Shown here one piece after another: positions 1 through 6,514 of a stretch of DNA of 8,858 nt (position 1 is its first letter; every line of letters starts with the position of its first letter). The stretch comes from Candidatus Syntropharchaeum sp. (GTDB taxonomy: Archaea; Halobacteriota; Syntropharchaeia; Alkanophagales; Methanospirareceae), in contig JADHYP010000053.1 in assembly GCA_016782355.1 (NCBI GenBank), positions 1-8,858 on the forward strand. Reading direction: 5' to 3'. A program made the position numbers and the translations under genes. The notes under the pieces were generated by a model. The model had not been told where the DNA came from, did not search any database, and saw only the letters and a list, made by a program, of their open reading frames with translations.

Positions 1-1044
1 AAAACGATGCTGTTGATTCTTGCCCTTCTTTCTGCCGTGGGTATGATTCTTTCCATCCTGATTTCCAGAACAATAACGAAACCGATTGTGAAATTACATC
101 ATGGCACAGAAGAGATAGAGAAAGGGAACCTGGATTATAAAGTCGGTACCGATGCAAGAGATGAGATTGGGCAACTGTCAAGGTCATTCGATAGCATGAC
201 GGCAAATCTGAAAAAATCCAGGGACGAGCTGGAAGAGTACAGTAAAGGACTTGAGAAAATGGTGGAAGAGAGAACTGAAGAACTGAAAGATAAAGTGAAA
301 GAGATTGAACGGCAAAGGGCTGCGACGCTCAACATGCTGGAGGACGTAAACGAAACGAAAAAGGAGTTGGAACGAGCGAACCGGGACATGGAAGATTTTA
401 CATCCACAGTATCACACGACTTGAAAGCGCCTCTACGCTCTATTCAAGGCTTTAACATGCTCCTCATAGAAGATTATGCCGATACGCTCGACGAAGCAGG
501 ACGAAGATATTTAAATCTGGTGAATGAAGGTGTAGAAAGAATGAACACGCTAATCGAAGACCTCCTAAAGTTGAGTCGCGTGGGGCGAAAATTCATCGAG
601 GTAGAAACGGTTGACCTGAATGAGCTGTTAGAGGAGGTAAAAGCGGATCTAAGTGCGCGAATCGAAGAGCGAGGTGGAGAGGTGGTGGTAGGGAAGTTGC
701 CCACCGTTTCCACGCAGCGAGTCTGGATGAAGGAACTGTTCACAAATCTTATTGACAACGGATTGAAGTTCAATAAGTCGGATAAGCCGGGGGTAGAGAT
801 TAGCTGTGACGCGAGTGAGAAAAGTTACTCGTTCAAGGTGAAAGATAACGGTATCGGGATTGAAGAGGAAAGTCTAAGCCGTATCTTTAGTGTCATGGAG
901 CGATTAAACCCGCAAGAATACGAGGGAACTGGCTTTGGACTGAATATATGCAAGAAGGTCGTGGACAAATTTGACGGTAAGATTTGGGTGGAAAGCAAAC
1001 CGGGAGAAGGCAGCACGTTCTTCTTTACCATACCGAGGAATTGA
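1..1044 (+). CDS. Membrane-bound sensor histidine kinase (HAMP-HisKA-HATPase), 5'-partial
   Basis: ATP-dependent autophosphorylating kinase of a two-component system at the cytoplasmic membrane. The frame is open to base 1 and the first ATG (base 7) lies inside a membrane helix, so the true start and probably an extracytoplasmic sensor domain lie upstream. Counting from that Met: transmembrane helix 1-20; HAMP linker about 21-73; charged coiled coil about 65-130; HisKA H-box with phospho-acceptor His137 in SHDLKAPL; N-box about 243-255 with Asn247 and Asn251; G1 box DNGIGI at 280-285; G2 box GTGFGL at 307-312. All catalytic motifs are intact, so it should be active. The H-box/N-box style resembles bacteriophytochrome-like and methanogen sensor kinases. 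A T-rich run just after the stop (about 1055-1072) may end transcription. The lone receiver at 1356 is the nearest candidate partner, which is inference. The input signal is unknown because the sensor is missing. Confidence 0.93.
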   Translation, partial: KTMLLILALLSAVGMILSILISRTITKPIVKLHHGTEEIEKGNLDYKVGTDARDEIGQLSRSFDSMTANLKKSRDELEEYSKGLEKMVEERTEELKDKVKEIERQRAATLNMLEDVNETKKELERANRDMEDFTSTVSHDLKAPLRSIQGFNMLLIEDYADTLDEAGRRYLNLVNEGVERMNTLIEDLLKLSRVGRKFIEVETVDLNELLEEVKADLSARIEERGGEVVVGKLPTVSTQRVWMKELFTNLIDNGLKFNKSDKPGVEISCDASEKSYSFKVKDNGIGIEEESLSRIFSVMERLNPQEYEGTGFGLNICKKVVDKFDGKIWVESKPGEGSTFFFTIPRN

Positions 1045-1069
1045 TTGCCGATATATATTTTTGTACTTG

Positions 1070-1200
1070 TTTACCGCAGAGAACGCAGAGAACGCAGAGG
1101 ATGTATTTAGAGGTTTGGAGGTTTAGTCTAAATCGCTAACGAGCCAAGCCGCTGAACCGCTAATAAACTAAACCACTAATTCCGCGTTCTCGGCGGTAAA
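1070..1200. repeat. Interspersed inverted-repeat element, copy 1
   Basis: Non-coding element starting TTTACCGCAGAGAACGCAGA and ending in its near inverted complement TTCTCGGCGGTAAA, so the termini are inverted repeats of about 19 bases. The left end holds three 9-base units (GCAGAGAAC type, 1076-1100). The core, about 1105-1185, has a looser 8-base rhythm of CTAAACC/GGTTTAG-like words in both orientations, so the whole could fold into a long imperfect hairpin. Bases 1154-1222 match the reverse complement of 5242-5310 with two mismatches, and 46 of these bases (1177-1222) are identical. It encodes no transposase and no plausible protein. It resembles a MITE- or REP-like element, but mobility is inferred. 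Confidence 0.8.
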
Positions 1201-1201
1201 T

Positions 1202-1209
1202 TTTAAATA
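1202..1209 (+). promoter_or_regulatory. TATA-like box in the conserved flank of repeat copy 1
   Basis: TTTAAATA directly follows the end of repeat copy 1. The identical sequence, inverted, serves as the apparent promoter of the phosphatidyltransferase at 5230. Here the predicted transcript start (about 1234) lies about 120 bases before the receiver ATG, so it would give a long leader. Use is uncertain. Confidence 0.4.
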
Positions 1210-1289
1210 TGACAAAGTCAAGGTAATTGCTCAATACATTCAAAAAAGAATTGTTAATATTGGTAAAAAAAGTTAAATTGACTGTAAGG

Positions 1290-1298
1290 TTTTTATAG
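1290..1298 (+). promoter_or_regulatory. Probable TATA box of the response regulator gene
   Basis: TTTTTATAG lies about 57-65 bases before the ATG at 1356, placing the transcript start near 1320. The leader then carries a purine-rich AAAGAAGGG stretch about 10-18 bases before the ATG, a weak ribosome binding site. This suggests the receiver can be transcribed independently of the kinase. Confidence 0.45.
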
Positions 1299-1355
1299 CA
1301 TTTTCAACAAATACAATTAGAGATAATAGAATGAAGAAAGAAGGGTAAGATAAAA

Positions 1356-1745
1356 ATGGAATGCACTATTTTGCTTGTGGATGATGAAGAGTCAATTCAC
1401 GAATTACTGCCCCTCTTTCTGGTGAGGAAAAAGAAGCACAGGTTCACTGTGCACTCAGCCATAAATGGCGAGGCAGGCGTGGAAATGTACGACAAACTGA
1501 GAAGTGACGGGCAGAGACCGGATTTCGTGCTGATGGACCTCAAAATGCCTGTGATGGACGGAGTTGAGGCAACCAAAAAGATACTTGAAAGCGACCCGGA
1601 AGCGAACATATACCTGTTCACCGCCTACACCGGGACAGAGGAAGAAAGTGGCGCACTCAAAGCGGGTGCAAAAGGGACAATAGGCAAAGCCGCTGACTGG
1701 TACGGGACAGTGGAAAATATAATAAATTTGACCGATAAACTTTAA
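1356..1745 (+). CDS. Stand-alone CheY-like response regulator receiver
   Basis: A 129-residue single receiver domain with no output domain. The acidic pocket is Asp9-Asp10, the phospho-acceptor is Asp61 in LMDLKMPVMDG, the switch Thr is Thr89 in LFTA, and the conserved Lys is Lys111 in TIGKAAD, where the usual KP is replaced by KA. All residues needed for phosphorylation are present. It should act by protein contact, for example with another kinase, a phosphorelay partner or a motility component. The histidine kinase upstream on the same strand is the obvious candidate donor, but 311 bases, a repeat and a separate promoter lie between them. The argS promoter overlaps the stop codon of this gene. 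Standalone receivers beside HAMP kinases are common in methanogenic euryarchaeotes. The partner is inferred. Confidence 0.92.
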   Translation: MECTILLVDDEESIHELLPLFLVRKKKHRFTVHSAINGEAGVEMYDKLRSDGQRPDFVLMDLKMPVMDGVEATKKILESDPEANIYLFTAYTGTEEESGALKAGAKGTIGKAADWYGTVENIINLTDKL

Positions 1746-1749
1746 ATAT
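1741..1749 (+). promoter_or_regulatory. TATA box of argS, overlapping the receiver stop codon
   Basis: TTTAAATAT covers the TAA stop of the receiver gene (1743-1745). A start site about 25 bases downstream falls near 1773, only a few bases before the argS ATG at 1780. No Shine-Dalgarno sequence is visible in AATTAAAAAACATG. Together these indicate an essentially leaderless argS transcript. Confidence 0.6.
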
Positions 1750-1779
1750 TTACAGTGTAAACATCATCAATTAAAAAAC

Positions 1780-3486
1780 ATGTTTCTCGAATTTAAAAAA
1801 GAAGTTGAGCACGTGCTGAAAGAAGCATTGAAAAAAGCTTCGTATGACTATGAGGAATTAGATTTAGATTTAGATTTAGAGGAGAGTGAACATGCGGATA
1901 TTGCATCCAGAATTGCTTTCTCTTTAGCTCGCACATACAAAAAGCCACCTGAAATCATAGCCGCAGATATTGCAAATCATCTTAATCTTGAGATACCTGC
2001 CGAAAACACGTTAATATCTGATGCAGCCGCAGCCGGTCCTTATATTAACTTCTACGTGAACGAGTTCTTCTTGCATAAGACGTTGCAGAAGATAAAAGAC
2101 GGAGAGCCAGCCGAGGAGAAGAAGAAAGGTAAGATTATAATTGAGCATACATCTGCGAATCCTGACGGTCCACTCCACATAGGGCATCTCAGAAACGCCA
2201 TTATTGGTGACGTGCTGGTGCGCGTGTTAAAGCGTGCCGGGTTCGACGTGGAAACGCATTATTACGTGAATGACATGGGGCGGCAAATAGCAGTTGCGGT
2301 GTGGGGCGCAGAAAGAATAGCCTTCGCTACGAATAAAAAAGCCGACCACGCCGTTGCTGACGTTTACATCGCGGCAAACAGGCTGGTAGAGGAGAACGGT
2401 GAATTTTTGAAGGACGTGGAGAAGTTAATGCGGAAATACGAGTCAGAAGATGAGGCAGCGGTGAAGAAATATGAAGCAGTGGTGAAGAAATGTCTTTCGG
2501 GAACCCAGGCATCTTTGGAAAGGTTGAATATCCGGCATGATTCTTTCGTTTGGGAAAGTGGATTTGTGAGAGGAGGAGCGGTGGAAGAGGTGATGGAAGA
2601 GTTAAAGCAAAAGGGGAATGTTAAATTCGATGGCTCTGCTCTTTTACTGAAACTGGAGGGAATAGAAAAGGAGCTGGTGATACAAAGGACTGACGGGACT
2701 TCGCTTTACACTACGAGAGACCTCGCATATCACAGGTGGAAAAGCGATAGATGCGACAGGGTGATAGACGTGTTCGGTAAAGACCACGAGCTGGTGTCGC
2801 AGCAATTGACAAAAGCGCTGGAAATATTGGGCGTAAAAGTGCCGGAATTCGTTATTTTCGAGTTCGTTTCTTTGCCAACCGGTTCTTTATCCACGCGTGC
2901 CGGTAGATATATCGCGGCAGACGAGCTAATGGAAAAAATCGAGGAAAGGGCGTATGAAGAAGTAGCTAAGCGAAGGGAAGATTTGGACGAAGGAAAGAAG
3001 CACGAAATCGCAAGGAAGGTAGGAATAGGTGCATTAAGGTATGATATGGTGAAAGTATCGTCGGATAAGCATATAACGTTTGTTTTTGACGATGCGCTGG
3101 ACATAGAGAAGAAAGGCGCCCCGTTCATTCAATATTCGCATGCACGCGCTTGCAGCATATTAAGGGCGGCGGAGGAAAGAGGTTTCTCTATAGCGGACGA
3201 TTACGATGCTTCCCTGCGGAAGGAAAGTAGCGAAAAGGAGCTAATAAAAATGTTAGCCGGGTTTGAGAACATTGTGGAGGAAGCAGCTTCAGAGTTAAAG
3301 CCTCATCTGGTCGCTAAATATGCGAGAGAACTTGCGGAAAGTTTTAATTTGTTTTATAAAGATTGTCCGGTGTTGAATGCTGACGAGGGGATAAGAAAAG
3401 CGAGGCTGGTTCTTGTGGACTGTGCAAAAACGGTTTTAAGTGACGTGTTAGATGTGTTGGGCATAGAATCGCCGGAAGAGATGTAA
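1780..3486 (+). CDS. argS: Arginyl-tRNA synthetase
   Basis: Class I synthetase charging tRNA-Arg with arginine in the cytoplasm. The 568 residues match the usual length of about 550-580. The N-terminal additional domain spans about 1-95. The catalytic signature HTSANPDGPLHIGHLRNA at 123-140 contains the HIGH motif at 133-136. YYVNDMGRQ at 161-169 and DGTSLYTTRDLAYH at 305-318 are typical ArgRS blocks. In place of a canonical KMSKS there is LSTRAGR at 370-376, as is normal for this enzyme, which often lacks the canonical lysines. The anticodon-binding DALR domain begins near QYSHARACSILR (451-462), includes FNLFYKDCPVL (522-532), and ends in the characteristic GIESPEEM. The start at 1780 fits the nearby TATA box and the family N-terminus. 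Oddly, residues 27-33 are an LDLDLDL run encoded by three perfect GATTTA hexamers. Confidence 0.97.
   Translation: MFLEFKKEVEHVLKEALKKASYDYEELDLDLDLEESEHADIASRIAFSLARTYKKPPEIIAADIANHLNLEIPAENTLISDAAAAGPYINFYVNEFFLHKTLQKIKDGEPAEEKKKGKIIIEHTSANPDGPLHIGHLRNAIIGDVLVRVLKRAGFDVETHYYVNDMGRQIAVAVWGAERIAFATNKKADHAVADVYIAANRLVEENGEFLKDVEKLMRKYESEDEAAVKKYEAVVKKCLSGTQASLERLNIRHDSFVWESGFVRGGAVEEVMEELKQKGNVKFDGSALLLKLEGIEKELVIQRTDGTSLYTTRDLAYHRWKSDRCDRVIDVFGKDHELVSQQLTKALEILGVKVPEFVIFEFVSLPTGSLSTRAGRYIAADELMEKIEERAYEEVAKRREDLDEGKKHEIARKVGIGALRYDMVKVSSDKHITFVFDDALDIEKKGAPFIQYSHARACSILRAAEERGFSIADDYDASLRKESSEKELIKMLAGFENIVEEAASELKPHLVAKYARELAESFNLFYKDCPVLNADEGIRKARLVLVDCAKTVLSDVLDVLGIESPEEM
1861..1878 (+). 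repeat. Three GATTTA hexamers inside argS
   Basis: Three perfect GATTTA units follow a one-mismatch unit (GAATTA, 1855-1860). They encode alternating Asp-Leu in the N-terminal domain of ArgRS. Gain or loss of a unit would keep the frame. Confidence 0.8.
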
Positions 3487-3634
3487 AAACACTTTTTCTT
3501 TTTAGAAAAAAGAAAACCTGTGCTAAAAGAAAAACCTTGTTTCTTTTCCAAAGAAAGGTTGTTGGTAAAGCTTTTCTTTAAGCCCTGAAAGGGCTTATGT
3601 GTAATCTTGTGGTTAGCTAAACAAATTTATCCAT
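3487..3634. terminator. Hairpin cluster between convergent genes (probable bidirectional terminator)
   Basis: The 148 bases between the stops of argS (+) and the radical SAM gene (-) hold three inverted repeats. The first, 3494-3516, is a T-rich/A-rich 10-bp stem with a 3-base loop. The second, about 3533-3560, is AACCTT...AAGGTT with a bulged stem. The third, 3580-3596, is AAGCCCT-GAA-AGGGCTT, a perfect 7-bp stem. T-runs occur on both strands (for example 3493-3503 on + and the A-runs read as T on -), which suits archaeal U-tract termination from both sides. No gene is visible here. Confidence 0.55.
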
Positions 3635-4672
3635 CTACGTCTGCGTTTCTTGGACAAAAAAGAACTCGCTGCATAACGGGTCTTCAGCCATATAATCGCC
3701 ACTATGAAGGTATGCACGCACACGGCATCCACCGCAAAAAACTTTATATTTGCACACTGCACACTTTCCTTTCACCTCACGATTCTTTAGCTCAACGAAG
3801 ACTTTCGAGTTCAATATCTCACGGAGACTCATCGTAGTGACGTTCCCGGCTTTTACGTCTAACAGCGGGCATGGCACGACGTCGCCGTTTGGTTTGATAG
3901 AAAGCATGCCGATAGCTGCTCGACAGCCGGGAGTCTCGTTGTAAAAGAAATCGGGAACGAAAAGACCTTCTTCTTCCTTTCGCTTCAATACCACCCAGTA
4001 CTGCGATGCCTGCGTCGTGCATATTTCGAGTCCTCTTCGCTTGTTCTGTTCTTCATATAACAGCATCAGGTTTTCCGCATACTGGACACCGTCGAGTTGG
4101 CTATCAGGCATCTCTTCTTTTCCCCTGCCCATTGGAACATAATGGAAAAACCTGCACTGTCTCGCACCCAAATTCCCGGATATGTCAATAATCTTTGCGG
4201 TCTCTCCTTCGTTTTGCTTCATGATACAGGGGTCAATCACCAAACTCAATCCCGCTTCTTTACATGCTCTTGCACCCTTTACCGTCTTTTCAAAGACTCC
4301 TTCACCCCTTATTGCGTCGTGCGTCTTCCGCGTGCCATCAATGGCTATTATGACTTCTTCGAGTCCTGATTGCTTTAAACGAGCAACAACTTCTTCGTTG
4401 AGCAACGTTCCGTTTGATGCGAGCACCATTCGTAAACCCCTCTCGCTTCCATAAGAAATGAGGTCAAAAATGTCCTTTCTCATTAATGGCTCTCCGCCGC
4501 CAAGGGTGACGTTCGCTTTATCATCAAATACGTTCGCTATTTCGTCAAGGAGTGCGAAGGATTGTTCTGTGCTGAGTTCGTCTTCTAACTGCGTGCCTGC
4601 GTCATAGTAGCAGTGTTTGCATCTCAGATTGCATTTTCGCGTGACGTTCCAGTTGACGTTGTATTTGGGCAT
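3635..4672 (-). CDS. Radical SAM/SPASM protein, AhbC/AhbD/NirJ-like
   Basis: A 345-residue iron-sulfur enzyme. The radical SAM cluster motif CNLRCKHC gives Cys14, Cys18 and Cys21, followed by GGGEP at 58-62 for SAM binding. The C-terminal SPASM region has Cys250, Cys268, then CxxC (304, 307), Cys313, Cys316 and Cys334, enough for auxiliary clusters. The motif CGGCRVRAYLHSGDYMAEDPLC (313-334) and the short N-terminus resemble the NirJ/AhbC/AhbD group, which act in heme d1 or siroheme-dependent heme synthesis. Close paralogs in archaea have other or unknown substrates, and no tetrapyrrole gene is visible here, so the reaction is left open. Its ATG directly follows the TAA of the phosphatidyltransferase gene, with no gap, implying co-transcription and translational coupling. 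A decayed copy of its first 57 bases lies at 7325-7381. Confidence 0.88.
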   Translation of the reverse strand: MPKYNVNWNVTRKCNLRCKHCYYDAGTQLEDELSTEQSFALLDEIANVFDDKANVTLGGGEPLMRKDIFDLISYGSERGLRMVLASNGTLLNEEVVARLKQSGLEEVIIAIDGTRKTHDAIRGEGVFEKTVKGARACKEAGLSLVIDPCIMKQNEGETAKIIDISGNLGARQCRFFHYVPMGRGKEEMPDSQLDGVQYAENLMLLYEEQNKRRGLEICTTQASQYWVVLKRKEEEGLFVPDFFYNETPGCRAAIGMLSIKPNGDVVPCPLLDVKAGNVTTMSLREILNSKVFVELKNREVKGKCAVCKYKVFCGGCRVRAYLHSGDYMAEDPLCSEFFFVQETQT

Positions 4673-5230
4673 TTAGACCTCGATTCCTCTAACTTTAATT
4701 CTCCTTATTATCAAGTGACTTATCATTGTGGCACCCAGGATTAGGTACACGGGCGTGTAGAAGTTACACTCTAAATCCAGGAAGTAGAGGAGCGGGAACA
4801 GGACTCCACTAATGCTGATAGGAATCCCTATAAAAAGGCTCTTGTCCTTCATTATGTCAAATCTTGCGAGCCTGAGGATTCCAGCCAAGAGGAAGAAGGC
4901 GAGAGAGAAAATCGTTAGGGGGCTCAACGGCAGTATCATGACCCCGAATATGACCGGGGCTATGCCGAAGGAAACTAAATCAGACATCGAGTCGAGATGC
5001 ATGCCGAATTCACCCTCCCGCTTAATCCGCCTCGCCACGTAGCCGTCAAAGAGGTCGAAGATAAAAGCTAAGGGCAGTAGTATCATGGCAATTATGAAGC
5101 TCCGGTAGAGTATGAAGACCATTGCTAAAAAACCGCAGAATGCATTTGCCAGCGTGAGGATGTCGGGCAGTTTTATTAGGTCCCTGAAGTGGTAGCCGAG
5201 ATCTTTCTCCTTTTTCATCATTACACACAT
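4673..5230 (-). CDS. pssA: CDP-alcohol phosphatidyltransferase, probable archaetidylserine synthase
   Basis: A 185-residue integral membrane enzyme that would transfer a headgroup to a CDP-activated lipid, here probably L-serine to CDP-archaeol. The family signature is complete: Asp59, Asp62-Gly63, Ala66-Arg67, Gly76, Asp80 and Asp84 (DxxDGxxAR-x8-GxxxDxxxD). The RLARFD block at 120-125 and the VSFGIAP block (86-92) are typical of phosphatidylserine synthases rather than phosphatidylglycerophosphate or inositol-phosphate synthases. About five to six hydrophobic segments follow the polar N-terminus. Starts at Met1, Met4 and Met5 are all possible. Met1 (5230) lies about 25 bases from a TATA box at 5255-5262, suggesting a leaderless transcript. 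The stop TAA is followed immediately by the radical SAM ATG. The serine specificity is inferred from motifs. Confidence 0.88.
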   Translation of the reverse strand: MCVMMKKEKDLGYHFRDLIKLPDILTLANAFCGFLAMVFILYRSFIIAMILLPLAFIFDLFDGYVARRIKREGEFGMHLDSMSDLVSFGIAPVIFGVMILPLSPLTIFSLAFFLLAGILRLARFDIMKDKSLFIGIPISISGVLFPLLYFLDLECNFYTPVYLILGATMISHLIIRRIKVRGIEV

Positions 5231-5254
5231 CTTATCATTAACTTGACTTTGTCA

Positions 5255-5262
5255 TATTTAAA
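5255..5262 (-). promoter_or_regulatory. TATA box of pssA, in the flank shared by repeat copies 1 and 2
   Basis: Read on the minus strand this is TTTAAATA, ending 25 bases before the ATG at 5230, the expected archaeal spacing for a leaderless start. It lies in the 46 bases identical to the flank of repeat copy 1, so the repeat's conserved unit includes this promoter. Confidence 0.6.
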
Positions 5263-5263
5263 A

Positions 5264-5468
5264 TTTACCGCCGAGAACGCGGAATTAGATGTTTAGTTTA
5301 TTAGCGGTTCAACTCGTTAGCTAAACCCCTAATTTTAAGCGGTTCCGCGGCTTAGCTCGTTAGCGATTTAGACTAATCCGCTAAACCCCTAAACCTCTAA
5401 ACCTCTAAACCCCTAAACCCCTAAACCTCTAAATATATCCTCTGCGTTCTCCGTGAACTCTGCGGTTA
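5264..5468. repeat. Interspersed inverted-repeat element, copy 2 (expanded, inverted to copy 1)
   Basis: Begins TTTACCGCCGAGAACGCGGA and ends CTCTGCGGTTA, the imperfect inverted complement. It fills the gap between pssA and the flippase-like gene and is oriented opposite to copy 1. It is 205 bases against 131 because the core is expanded: the word AGCGGTTC recurs at 5303 and 5338, a 35-base offset, and an 8-base tandem array occupies 5381-5428. Its last bases supply the TAA stop of the flippase-like gene. It has no coding capacity. Confidence 0.8.
5381..5428 (+). repeat. Tandem array of six CTAAACCY octamers
   Basis: Six uninterrupted 8-base units, CTAAACCC or CTAAACCT, followed by a degenerate CTAAATAT. 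The 8-base spacing continues loosely through the rest of repeat copy 2. The units are far too short and lack the spacers of a CRISPR array. Confidence 0.9.
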
Positions 5469-6500
5469 ATACTTCCCGTATCTAAAGTTCAGGTAGATTA
5501 GCGAAACGTATCCGAAGCCAAGGGAGAATATGTAGAATATGAACCTATCCAACAGGGCAACTGATGCGGCTATCGTAGAAGAGATTCCAAAGGAGACGTA
5601 CAGTGAGATCATCAGCAACTCCGTGACCCCGGCTCCACCGGGCATGAAGAGGAAGTAACTCAGGAATATAGAGAGAGAAATTACGATCACTATAGCAAAG
5701 AAAGAGACGTGATGACCGAGGGCGAGGAAAAGCACATAGGTGTTCGCAAAGGTTAGTATCCAGCAGACAAAAGCCAGGATAACGTTCACGCTAACCTTCT
5801 TCTTGTCGCGGGACAGCTTCGAGAACGTTTTGGCGAACTCCCTTAGCTTCTGCCTGACGTAATCGTCGAAAGCTTGCAAGGTCTTGAACTTCTTCCTGAG
5901 AAATGAAAACGGACCAAAGTAGTAGATCTTTGAGATGATGGCTTTTCCCTTGAAGCTCTTACCTTCGTACTTCTCCTTCAGGATGTAGCCCATGATGGGT
6001 ACGCCTATGATGAGAACCAACACGAACTCCAGCAGCAGCTTCACTATCAGGGACACGTTCTGGATGAATATAAGGACGAAGAACGTTGAGCATATCCCCA
6101 AAAAGCACAGGGCGCCGACACCTGTAATCCTCTCAACCAAAACCGTAGAGAGGCAGGTAGTCTTGTCCACCTTTATCTTCTTCGACAGGAAATACGCTTT
6201 TAGTGGACCTCCGCCGACCTGCGGTCCGGGTGTGGCGGTATCCATAAAGCTTCCGGCAAGTAACATGGCTAATAGTGAAAAGAAGGGCGCTTTTTTTATG
6301 CCGTTCACGAATATCTGCCACTTTACGTTCCGCACTAAGATGGAAGAGGCTTGAAGTGCCACAGCTAATATAAGGTAGCTCAAATTAGCTCTCACTATTG
6401 CGCTGTAAAGGTTTGAGAACCCGATGTTGTGCATTATCAGGATCAGGAGTAGTAAAGTTACGGGCAGTAGCAGAAATTTGAGATTTTTCTTTGTTTTCAT
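5466..6500 (-). CDS. UPF0104 / flippase-like integral membrane protein
   Basis: A 344-residue polytopic membrane protein of the lysylphosphatidylglycerol synthase transmembrane (COG0392, flippase-like) family. About seven to eight hydrophobic segments: 10-24, 40-56, 73-85, 125-147, 150-174, 236-260, 266-286, 295-335. Family motifs are TPGPQVGGGPLKAYFL (90-105), VERITGVGAL (122-131) and MPGGAGVTELL (286-296). A long basic cytoplasmic loop (175-235) lies in the middle. Only the membrane domain is present; no aminoacyl-phosphatidylglycerol or glycosyltransferase domain is attached. In archaea such proteins are suspected of lipid or polyprenol-linked transport, for example the membrane half of AglD, but the activity here is unproven. 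No ribosome binding site is clear before 6500. It is probably co-transcribed with the upstream SEC59-like gene through repeat copy 3. Its stop codon is in repeat copy 2. Confidence 0.85.
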   Translation of the reverse strand: MKTKKNLKFLLLPVTLLLLILIMHNIGFSNLYSAIVRANLSYLILAVALQASSILVRNVKWQIFVNGIKKAPFFSLLAMLLAGSFMDTATPGPQVGGGPLKAYFLSKKIKVDKTTCLSTVLVERITGVGALCFLGICSTFFVLIFIQNVSLIVKLLLEFVLVLIIGVPIMGYILKEKYEGKSFKGKAIISKIYYFGPFSFLRKKFKTLQAFDDYVRQKLREFAKTFSKLSRDKKKVSVNVILAFVCWILTFANTYVLFLALGHHVSFFAIVIVISLSIFLSYFLFMPGGAGVTELLMISLYVSFGISSTIAASVALLDRFIFYIFSLGFGYVSLIYLNFRYGKY

Positions 6501-6514
6501 TTTTTCAGTACTTT

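Larger units (their letters stand above)
1045..1355. other. 311-base intergenic region between kinase and receiver
   Basis: It contains, in order, a T-rich stretch after the kinase stop, repeat copy 1 (1070-1200), an inward-facing TATA-like box just outside the repeat (about 1202-1209), an A-rich stretch, and a second TATA-like box (about 1290-1298) before the receiver gene. I see no RNA gene or credible small protein here. A five-codon ATG frame at 1331-1348 is most likely chance. Confidence 0.7.

Noticed and set aside
1331..1348. Five-codon upstream frame (MKKEG) before the response regulator
   Set aside because: Too short and without a recognisable regulatory peptide; chance is likelier. 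It overlaps the purine-rich stretch that probably binds the ribosome.
2730..3128. Minus-strand frame of 132 codons inside argS
   Set aside because: Shadow of argS, rich in Ser and Leu as expected for the antisense of charged codons.
3607..3837. Plus-strand open frame of 76 codons
   Set aside because: It lies antisense to the well-supported radical SAM gene and shows no family features.
5381..5428. Possible CRISPR array
   Set aside because: The repeat unit is 8 bases with no spacers and no cas genes are in the window.
5992..6354. Plus-strand frame of 120 codons
   Set aside because: Antisense to the flippase-like gene, whose membrane motifs are clear; the translation has no coherent fold or motif.
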